A stretch of DNA of 5,090 nucleotides from Calditrichota bacterium (lineage in GTDB: Bacteria > Calditrichota > Calditrichia > RBG-13-44-9 > J075). The stretch lies in assembly GCA_003695285.1 (NCBI GenBank), contig RFIL01000533.1:1-5090 (forward strand), given 5' to 3'. Of the stretch, positions 1-5,090 are shown piece after piece. How positions within the stretch are numbered: the first letter of the stretch is position 1; each line of letters begins with the position of its first letter. A program made the position numbers and the translations under genes. A model generated the notes under the pieces. That model did no database searches and was not told the origin of the DNA. It saw nothing but the letters and a program-made list of their open reading frames with translations.

Positions 1-423
1 AATATTTTCCAGATCTTCGGAAGTCACCAGTGACACACTCTGAGTCACGTGTTTTTCTACCAGAGGTCGGCTGGCGGTAACTACCACGGCTTCCCCTTCG
101 ATGGCTGCTTCTTCCAGTTCGAAGTTTGCTTCTGTGGTAATGTCTGCCGAGACCCGAACTCCGGAAAGGGTAACTTCCTTATAACCAATAAAACTGGCTT
201 TAATATCGTAGATACCCACCGGGACATTCAGAATTACGTAATAACCATCGACATCCGTGGCAGCACCATAGGTGGTACCTTCCACCACGACGTTTACACC
301 CGGTAATGGTTCACCGGTATTGGCATCCTTCACAATCCCGACGATCTTACCGGAGGATTGCCCGAATACCAACGCGGGTAGCAAGAACATTAATGCAATT
401 AACAACAGAAATTTTTTAGTCAT
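1..423 (-). CDS. TonB-dependent outer-membrane receptor with N-terminal carboxypeptidase-regulatory-like domain (partial, N-terminus only)
   Basis: This is the start of an outer-membrane importer energised by the inner-membrane TonB-ExbBD complex; the substrate cannot be told. The window holds 141 codons, and the reading frame stays open at position 1. Residues 1-21 form a signal peptide: basic TKK, a hydrophobic core FLLLIALMFLLPALVF, and probable cleavage after Gly21. Residues about 25-103 match the carboxypeptidase-regulatory-like (CarbopepD_reg_2) beta-sandwich, with the hallmarks GIVKDANTGEPLPGVNV, a GTTYGAATDVDGYY segment and a VPVGIYDIKASFIGYK segment. Residues about 108-119 (IEGEAVVVTASR) resemble the TonB box and start of the plug, and TSEDLENI fits the first plug strand. 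This order is typical of SusC-like and other receptors in Bacteroidota and Calditrichota. The ATG at 421-423 was chosen because it directly precedes a normal signal peptide and has GGAGA 7 bases upstream. An in-frame GTG at 490-492 is an alternative. The family is secure, the substrate unknown. Confidence 0.9.
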   Translation of the reverse strand, partial: MTKKFLLLIALMFLLPALVFGQSSGKIVGIVKDANTGEPLPGVNVVVEGTTYGAATDVDGYYVILNVPVGIYDIKASFIGYKEVTLSGVRVSADITTEANFELEEAAIEGEAVVVTASRPLVEKHVTQSVSLVTSEDLENI

Positions 424-430
424 TTCTCTG

Positions 431-435
431 TCTCC
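431..435 (-). promoter_or_regulatory. Ribosome binding site of the TonB-dependent receptor (ATG start)
   Basis: On the minus strand the sequence reads GGAGA, followed by 7 bases and then the ATG at 423-421. This spacing is ideal and supports the ATG as a real start, directly ahead of the signal peptide. Confidence 0.65.
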
Positions 436-488
436 ATAAATTAGTTGACTGTTTGACTTTACACCTAAACGGAATACATTTAACCGTT

Positions 489-511
489 TCACGTCATAAC
501 GCCTCCTCCAT
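489..511 (-). promoter_or_regulatory. Strong Shine-Dalgarno-like GGAGGAGG with nested alternative starts in the receptor leader
   Basis: The minus strand carries GGAGGAGG at 509-502, a near-perfect anti-16S match. Three possible starts surround it. An ATG at 511-509 overlaps it and encodes only MEEAL before TGA. An ATG at 497-495, 4 bases downstream, encodes MT and stops. A GTG at 492-490, 9 bases downstream, is in frame with the receptor and would add 23 residues (beginning MKRLNVFRLG) before its ATG. The TGA ending the two-codon frame overlaps the GTG. The motif is either the real start signal of the receptor or part of a short translated leader; the sequence alone does not decide. Confidence 0.4.
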
Positions 512-817
512 TTTGGTTAAACATGGTAATTAAAAGCTCTGTATTTTTTATATAAACACCAAAGAACAGCAAAAATAGAAATGCCTTTAACTGAACATAC
601 AGCCAGGTAAGATATATTAAGGAAAGATAATGATATGCGTACCACTGCTCTATACTTGCCTCCTCATTTCAATGACTACAACCGTTCCACAATACTACAC
701 AGCCGAAGGACTATATACAAAAACCGTGCACATTTCCCTCGACTATAGACATAACTTCATCAAGAACAACACACTACAGAAAATCCACGAAAAACAGTGG
801 CAAAGTGATAGCGATCA

Positions 818-854
818 AATTTTCCTACCAAGTAGGAAAATTATTTCCTACTTG
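818..854. repeat. Three-part inverted repeat (TTTCCTAC / GTAGGAAA / TTTCCTAC) with mutually exclusive hairpins
   Basis: Segment A (818-828, AATTTTCCTAC) is the perfect complement of segment B (832-842, GTAGGAAAATT), giving an 11-base-pair stem with a 3-base CAA loop. The stretch 829-839 (CAAGTAGGAAA) is also the perfect complement of segment C (844-854, TTTCCTACTTG), giving an 11-base-pair stem with a 4-base loop. The two stems share B and cannot form together. No T run follows on either strand, so a standard intrinsic terminator is unlikely. It could be a cluster of protein-binding half sites, an RNA switch element, or a remnant of a small mobile repeat. It lies about 240 bases past the lptG stop and about 400 bases before the receptor start. 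Confidence 0.75.
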
Positions 855-1090
855 AGAGAGTTGAGAGGAATCTAACTTTAATAAAAGAAAAAATTTAAAC
901 TCCATTCCGATGAGCATACACATAATCGAACAGCAATACTTCTCACCGCAATCAGGGTAGTTTTAAAAAAGCGGAAAAGTATAATGGATTTAAATGAATT
1001 TTCCAAGAGGTGGGCAAAATTTTTCAGAAAAAGAAAGTCTAATTAAATGTAAATCAAGCAACTACCTGAAAACTTTGAGACGGGATATGG

Positions 1091-2173
1091 TTATTTACGA
1101 ACCTTTATCATTAAAAAGATTCCTCCAATCCCAAAGACAATATTCCCAATCCAGGCACCCAGCCAGGGCTCTAAGGTACCATTATGCCCCAACACCTGAC
1201 CGGTTCGTAAGAAAAGGAAATATACAAAACTGATCATCAACGCCAGCGCAAACCCTAAAGCGGGACCACTACGGCGTTTGCGGCTGGCCAGGGGTATTCC
1301 AAACAGAACAATGATGAAATTTGCCAGCGGATAAGAGATTTTCAGATACAGATCCACCAGCCACTTTCGGGCATCCGCACCTAAATAGAGCATCTTATCC
1401 ACAAAACGGTTTAACTCGGAATAATTCATCTCCTCCGGTTTGATTTGAAGTTCCAGCAAATCATCGGGAGAAATGTGGGTGTCAGTATACCACATCACCG
1501 GTATTCGTTGCACCACCTCACCGGTATCGGTAAACACTCGATAGGTCACCTGATTCATTTTCCAGCCACTGCTATCTGCTACCCAGATCATGTAGTGTGC
1601 ATCCCAGCGTTCTACCACCTGATTGCCTTCCACATGCACGATATTCACCCGGGAGGCTTTTTGGTGTTTCCCATCATAGTATTGAATATTGACTTCCCGA
1701 TTACCTCGATCCTGCAGAGCTATTTCCCTTCGAGTACCGGTCATGATGCGTTTCTGCTTCCGGATTTCGTAGCGCCAGATATCCAGCCGCAAGCGATTCG
1801 TTTTTGGTACCAGGGTTTCCCCGGCAACCCCGGAGATGATGCTGATAAACAAAGCCATCACCAGCAGGGGAGCTGAGATTCGATACAAACTGACTCCCGA
1901 GGACATCAGGGCAATCAACTCATTGTACTGGGCCATACTTCCCAGGGAAAACAAACTGCTCAGCAACATGTTAATCGGTAGGGTGAGAATTACGATGTAC
2001 GGGATATAATAAATGTAATACAATACGGCATCTCCAAAACTGGCTTTATTTGCCAGAAATTCATCGAGATGCTCTACCAGGTCAACCACGATAAAAATGA
2101 CGATGAAAGCCAGAGAGGTATAAAAAAGGATGAATAAAAATTTTCGGATGATGTAGCGATCAATAAGTAACAT
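1091..2173 (-). CDS. lptG: LPS export ABC transporter permease LptG (YjgP/YjgQ family)
   Basis: This is an inner-membrane permease subunit of the LptB2FG transporter, which extracts lipopolysaccharide from the outer leaflet of the inner membrane and hands it to LptC and the LptA bridge. The 360-residue product equals the usual family length. TM1 covers about residues 12-31. TM2-TM3 cover about 49-78 and 98-118, with the family signature GSMAQYNELIALMSSGVSLY at 78-97 forming the cytoplasmic coupling region that meets LptB. A periplasmic jellyroll of about 145-265 follows, rich in short strands (VERWDAHYMIWV, WKMNQVTYRVF). TM4-TM6 cover about 273-358, with the typical PLASRKRRSGPALGFALAL motif. 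The ATG at 2173 gives the family-typical start MLLIDRYIIRKFL, although its AGGA is only 3 bases away. An upstream in-frame TTG (2236-2234) overlaps the lptF stop and would add 21 atypical residues. It lies 59 bases after lptF, very likely on one transcript. Family membership is certain; G versus F rests on order and length. Confidence 0.92.
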   Translation of the reverse strand: MLLIDRYIIRKFLFILFYTSLAFIVIFIVVDLVEHLDEFLANKASFGDAVLYYIYYIPYIVILTLPINMLLSSLFSLGSMAQYNELIALMSSGVSLYRISAPLLVMALFISIISGVAGETLVPKTNRLRLDIWRYEIRKQKRIMTGTRREIALQDRGNREVNIQYYDGKHQKASRVNIVHVEGNQVVERWDAHYMIWVADSSGWKMNQVTYRVFTDTGEVVQRIPVMWYTDTHISPDDLLELQIKPEEMNYSELNRFVDKMLYLGADARKWLVDLYLKISYPLANFIIVLFGIPLASRKRRSGPALGFALALMISFVYFLFLRTGQVLGHNGTLEPWLGAWIGNIVFGIGGIFLMIKVRK

Positions 2174-2232
2174 AGTTCCTGTTCGTTGTGGATGAAGTTT
2201 TATTTTAGATAACTGAGCTGAACAAAGACAGG

Positions 2233-3669
2233 TCAATCCTCATGACCTTTAAAGAATAGCTGGAGCGCTTTAGGGAGTTTTTCCCACTGGATGAAAGTGG
2301 TTTCCCGCACTGTCCGAATGGTCAGGATAATCCCCATCGGTCCCACAATCAGGTTAGGTAACCACATTGCCAGCGCCGGGTGCATGAGTTGGCGATCCGC
2401 TAATTCCTCTCCCCCGATGAGACAGGCCCAGTAGAGAAGAAAAAAACCAATACTAAAGGTTATCCCCACTCCCAGGGAACCCTTTCGGGCTTTAATCCCC
2501 AGAGATGCTCCCACAAAAATAAAGACAATACAGGCAAAGGGGATGGAAAATTTTTTGTGTATCTCCACCAGATACTTATAAATCTGTCGATGAAGCGTTT
2601 TAATATTCCGTTGTTTGGCAGCCGTTGCTTGATACAGGGCCTGGATACTTCGGGTGGCACGAGAGACCGCTTTTTTCTCCTCCTCCTGGGAAATATCGAG
2701 GGGCGCCGATGCAGCCTGCTTCAAATAGCCACCCAGGGAATCCGGAGATAGTAAATAGTTATCCATCTCTTCCCGGATGGATGCTTTTTCCCGATTGATG
2801 GAATTTTGAAATTCTTCAATTTTTTCCCGCATCATAGAGATACTCATCTCCCGATCCCCTCGTTGCACGTCCTCTACTTTTTTGAAAACCTGTTCACTGG
2901 CAGGGATATAAAAAATGTTTTTGGCAAAAGTTACCCGTCGATATTCCGAAAAGGTGCGGGTATCAATCTCATGAATTTCGCCATCATAGAGGGTAAATTC
3001 TAACCGTTCATATTCCTTATTAAAGACCAGAAATCCATTATCAGCCACCACAATTCGCTGAGTTTCCGGGACATTAAAATCAAAAATGATCACTCCTTTT
3101 AATTTTTCACTACCATTTTCTTGATAATTGGGATTTAAAATCGTACCTTTTTGGGAGATATCTTTTGTGAGGGGTTGTTCAATATCCTCTACGAGTATGT
3201 TAAAATTCTTCAGCTTGATATATAATCCCTCTTCTAACTCCAGCGTGGGCTTTTTTCGGGAAATACTGGTCATCAAAATTCTCGCACGATGGTTAAACTC
3301 CGGTAATACCTGATCATTATACCAGACCATCACCAAAAAAAGGAAGACACCAGCATACACTGCCGGTCGTATCACCTGATAGAGGTTGATGCCTGAGGCT
3401 TTAAAAATGGTGATTTCATTATCGGCGGAGAGACGGCCAAATGCCATCAAGGCGGCAATTAATACAGCCATGGGAACCGCCAGTGCCAGCATCCAGGCAA
3501 GGTTCAGATAGATAAACTCCATGATCGTGGAGAAGGATAGTCCTCGACCAAAAATTTTACCGATGTATTGAACGATGAATTTGAATATAAAAACAAACAT
3601 GATCACGGCCAGAGAAAAAAAGAATGGCCACAGGAGCTCTTTGATAATGTATCGATGTATAATCTTCAT
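2233..3669 (-). CDS. lptF: LPS export ABC transporter permease LptF, long form with helical insert (YjgP/YjgQ family)
   Basis: This is the partner permease of LptG in the inner-membrane LptB2FG lipopolysaccharide exporter. The start MKIIHRYIIKELLWPFFF is typical of the family. TM1 covers about residues 12-36. TM2 and TM3 cover about 52-77 and 99-117, around the signature FGRLSADNEITIFKASGIN (77-95), the cytoplasmic coupling helix region. Residues about 140-262 form the periplasmic jellyroll (strands such as GVIIFDFNV, RLEFTLYDGEIHEI, YRRVTFAKNIFYI). Residues about 272-372 are a charged, Glu/Lys/Gln-rich, probably helical or coiled-coil segment absent from the roughly 366-residue E. coli protein, and they explain the 478-residue length. 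TM4-TM6 follow at about 374-453 (IPFACIVFIFVGASLGIKARKGSLG). The ATG at 3669 has only a weak GGA-like site 10 bases upstream. It is the first gene of the lptF-lptG pair and divergent from the sensor gene. Family membership is certain; the F assignment is inferred from order and the insert. Confidence 0.93.
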   Translation of the reverse strand: MKIIHRYIIKELLWPFFFSLAVIMFVFIFKFIVQYIGKIFGRGLSFSTIMEFIYLNLAWMLALAVPMAVLIAALMAFGRLSADNEITIFKASGINLYQVIRPAVYAGVFLFLVMVWYNDQVLPEFNHRARILMTSISRKKPTLELEEGLYIKLKNFNILVEDIEQPLTKDISQKGTILNPNYQENGSEKLKGVIIFDFNVPETQRIVVADNGFLVFNKEYERLEFTLYDGEIHEIDTRTFSEYRRVTFAKNIFYIPASEQVFKKVEDVQRGDREMSISMMREKIEEFQNSINREKASIREEMDNYLLSPDSLGGYLKQAASAPLDISQEEEKKAVSRATRSIQALYQATAAKQRNIKTLHRQIYKYLVEIHKKFSIPFACIVFIFVGASLGIKARKGSLGVGITFSIGFFLLYWACLIGGEELADRQLMHPALAMWLPNLIVGPMGIILTIRTVRETTFIQWEKLPKALQLFFKGHED

Positions 3670-3758
3670 GCGTTTTTTTCCGATAATATCTAACCGTTCA
3701 ATTTAAGAGCTTGTGACGTAATCCCCAAATATAAAAGTAAACCCCGGAGGGGATCGCA
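3670..3758. promoter_or_regulatory. Divergent intergenic region between lptF and the sensor gene
   Basis: These 89 bases must hold the start signals for the plus-strand sensor gene and probably those for lptFG. On the plus strand TATAAA (3730-3735) could be a -10 element, but the best -35-like hexamer, TTGTGA (3711-3716), is only 13 bases away. On the minus strand TATTAT occurs upstream of lptF without a good -35 partner. Promoter positions are therefore only suggestions. Confidence 0.35.
3746..3752 (+). promoter_or_regulatory. Ribosome binding site deciding the TTG start of the sensor gene
   Basis: GGAGGGG starts at 3746; its GGAGG core ends 8 bases before the TTG at 3759-3761. The same frame has a TAA stop at 3738-3740 and no ATG or GTG between, so TTG is the only start close to a good ribosome binding site. 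The next in-frame ATG is codon 41, inside the first sensor domain. The site can pair with CCCC at 3742-3745 (3-base loop) or with ATCCCC at 3721-3726, which could lower translation. Confidence 0.7.
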
Positions 3759-5090
3759 TTGTCTTTACTTCCAGAATTACAGGATATCCTGCGACTACTG
3801 GATCGATTTGTCGGTCACTATCCGATATATCTTTATCTGGTAGATTCATCGAACCGTTTAATCTGGTTCAACAGCCACATGGCAGAACAGCTTCCCCAGT
3901 TTCACATTGGACAACAATTGGATTGTCAGAACAGTTTATGGCCCTGTGATGAAAAATGTCAGCATTGCCAGGAAAATAAACCCGGTCTGACCAGTAAAAT
4001 TGAACGGCATCTGATTCACCAATCCCCGGGCAGTGGTTCTAAGGAACGATATCTGGAATTTATCAGCCTGCCAATTTATCAAACCCCCAACAAAATTGAG
4101 GGGGTACTCCGCCTTGGTATTGACGTCACGGAAAATGAGCGACTTCAGGCGAAGTTACGGGAAAAAGAGAAGCTGTTCAGCGCAATTATTAATACTTCCA
4201 CAGATGCCATCATTTTTCTGGATAAGGATGATATCATTCGCAGCTGGAACAAGGGAGCAGAGGAAATTTTTGGCTATTCCGAAGCAGAGATGATTGGAAA
4301 ACCCATCCAGAAACTGATTCCCCACGAGCTCATCGAGATGGATGAACTCTCGTATTTTCATCGGGAATTGAAAGAAAAAGGGGTAATAAAAAAATACGAA
4401 ACTCAACGGCTTCACAAATCCGGCCGCCCCATTTACGTGGATATCTCCTGCACCAGTATTTTCGATGAGAAAGGTAACTTTGTCGGCACTTCGGAGATCA
4501 TGAAGGATATTGATGCCCGAAAGGAACTGGAATTTGAACTTCTGCGCACCATTCTGGAACTTTCCAAATTAAACGAATTGAATGAAATTCTCTATAGCAC
4601 CTACGATGAACGCGAAATTTTTCGAATTATCCTGATTGCCATCACTGCCGGGGAGGGATTGCGCTTTAATCGTGCGTTCCTTCTGTTACTCAATGATGAG
4701 AAAACCTTGAAAGGTGATCTGGCCATTGGGCCATCGGATGAAGAAGAAGCCAGCCGTATCTGGAGTGAATTAAACAAAGACTATCATTACCTCTCCGACA
4801 TTGTGAGGATTTACAACATTGATCTGGAGGGAGCGGATAAAAAAGTAAATGAAATTGTGCATCAAATAGAAATCCCCCTGGAGGAGGAGGAGAACATTTG
4901 TGTTCAATCCCTTCTCCACAAAAAAGTGGTTCAGGTAAAAAATGGGCAATTGCTTCAAGGAGAAACCGGTAGTTTTAACGTCAAAGACACAAACCTGCTA
5001 AAGCTGTTAAAAAATGACTCTTTTGTGATTGTTCCCCTGTTTACTAAAAAAGAATTGCTGGGAGTCATCATTGCGGATAACTGTATCAAC
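3759..5090 (+). CDS. PAS-PAS-GAF sensor protein, probably a cytoplasmic histidine kinase (partial, C-terminus beyond window)
   Basis: 444 codons are present and the frame is open at the right edge. No signal peptide or membrane segment is seen, so the sensing part is probably cytoplasmic. Residues about 20-125 form a degenerate PAS domain (YPIYLYLVDSSNRLIWFN, ending GVLRLGIDVTENERL). It contains four cysteines in C-x6-C-x3-C-x2-C spacing (C56, C63, C67, C70). Residues about 136-256 are a canonical PAS/PAC domain (FSAIINTSTDAIIFLDKDD, WNKGAEEIFGYSEAEMIGK, GTSEIMKDIDARKELE). A helical linker (about 257-285) leads to a GAF domain from about 285 onward, with GEGLRFNRAFLLLLNDE, a GPSDEEEASRIWSEL segment and VPLFTKKELLGVIIADN. 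That GAF type is common in histidine kinases of Geobacter-like bacteria, where HisKA and ATPase domains follow. Here the output domain is outside the window, so a GGDEF or other output is possible. The start is TTG behind GGAGG. It is divergent from lptF; the signal and target are unknown. Confidence 0.88.
   Translation, partial: MSLLPELQDILRLLDRFVGHYPIYLYLVDSSNRLIWFNSHMAEQLPQFHIGQQLDCQNSLWPCDEKCQHCQENKPGLTSKIERHLIHQSPGSGSKERYLEFISLPIYQTPNKIEGVLRLGIDVTENERLQAKLREKEKLFSAIINTSTDAIIFLDKDDIIRSWNKGAEEIFGYSEAEMIGKPIQKLIPHELIEMDELSYFHRELKEKGVIKKYETQRLHKSGRPIYVDISCTSIFDEKGNFVGTSEIMKDIDARKELEFELLRTILELSKLNELNEILYSTYDEREIFRIILIAITAGEGLRFNRAFLLLLNDEKTLKGDLAIGPSDEEEASRIWSELNKDYHYLSDIVRIYNIDLEGADKKVNEIVHQIEIPLEEEENICVQSLLHKKVVQVKNGQLLQGETGSFNVKDTNLLKLLKNDSFVIVPLFTKKELLGVIIADNCIN

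Larger units (their letters stand above)
424..1090. other. 667-base AT-rich intergenic region with no convincing gene
   Basis: This lies downstream of lptG and upstream of the receptor, both on the minus strand. Its left 90 bases are the receptor leader with two ribosome-binding-like motifs. A direct repeat TTGACT (445-450 and 453-458, 8-base period) lies in that leader. A three-part inverted repeat occupies 818-854, next to a TTGAGAG direct repeat at 852-858 and 861-867. A perfect TATAAT sits at 980-985 on the plus strand, without a good -35 element or a downstream gene. I see no GC-rich stem followed by a T run that would serve as an lptG terminator, no tRNA and no recognisable structured RNA. 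An 81-codon frame at 630-875 (plus) has no recognisable protein features and is not called as a gene. Confidence 0.7.

Noticed and set aside
49..306. 85-codon plus-strand frame at the left edge
   Set aside because: It is antisense to the clearly recognisable carboxypeptidase-regulatory-like domain of the receptor.
630..875. 81-codon plus-strand frame in the intergenic region, with AAGGA 6 bases before its ATG and a slightly hydrophobic start
   Set aside because: The protein shows no recognisable domain, its composition looks like translated AT-rich spacer, and its 3' part is the inverted repeat at 818-854. A conserved homologue would be needed to revive it.
980..985. Perfect TATAAT on the plus strand, possible promoter of a small or antisense RNA against lptG
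   Set aside because: No acceptable -35 element lies 16-18 bases upstream, and in AT-rich spacer such a hexamer is expected by chance.
994..1233. 79-codon plus-strand frame
   Set aside because: More than half lies antisense to the conserved 3' end of lptG, it has no family features, and no good ribosome binding site is seen.
1445..1876. 143-codon plus-strand frame
   Set aside because: It lies wholly antisense to lptG, and its His/Ile-rich composition is what the opposite strand of that gene would produce.
2174..2236. N-terminal extension of LptG from a TTG that overlaps the lptF stop
   Set aside because: The extra 21 residues precede the family-typical start MLLIDRYIIRKF and look like translated spacer. 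The TTGA overlap and an AAGG upstream leave a small chance that it is used.
4155..4415. 86-codon minus-strand frame within the sensor gene
   Set aside because: It is antisense to the canonical PAS domain and shows no protein features of its own.

Overview
The window looks like chromosomal DNA from a Gram-negative, outer-membrane-bearing bacterium of the FCB type, with Calditrichota or a related Bacteroidota/Ignavibacteria-like group as the best guess. The basis is a TonB-dependent receptor opening with a carboxypeptidase-regulatory-like beta-sandwich, a tandem LptF/LptG pair whose first member carries a long extra helical segment, and a PAS-PAS-GAF sensor protein. No 16S or other decisive marker is present, so this placement is an inference.

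Layout. Positions 1-423 (minus strand) hold the first 141 codons of a TonB-dependent outer-membrane receptor; its plug and barrel lie beyond the left edge. Positions 424-1090 are a 667-base AT-rich stretch with no convincing gene. It contains the receptor's leader, with nested alternative starts, and a compact three-part inverted repeat at 818-854. Positions 1091-2173 and 2233-3669 (both minus strand, in transcription order lptF then lptG) encode the two permease subunits of the lipopolysaccharide exporter. An 89-base divergent gap follows. From 3759 to the right edge (plus strand) runs the first 444 codons of a soluble PAS-PAS-GAF signalling protein, probably a histidine kinase, starting at a TTG codon behind a strong ribosome binding site. 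This last gene is open at the window edge.

How the parts fit. LptF and LptG form the inner-membrane heterodimer that, with LptB and LptC (not in this window), extracts lipopolysaccharide and passes it to the periplasmic bridge. The TonB-dependent receptor is an outer-membrane importer. Both concern the outer membrane, but 667 bases separate them and nothing shows that they share a transcript. The sensor protein is transcribed away from lptFG, and any regulatory link to it is speculative.

I did not find a clearly new biological system here. The observations most worth a second look are the three-part inverted repeat, the four-cysteine cluster in the first sensor domain, the long insert in LptF, and the nested start signals before the receptor gene.
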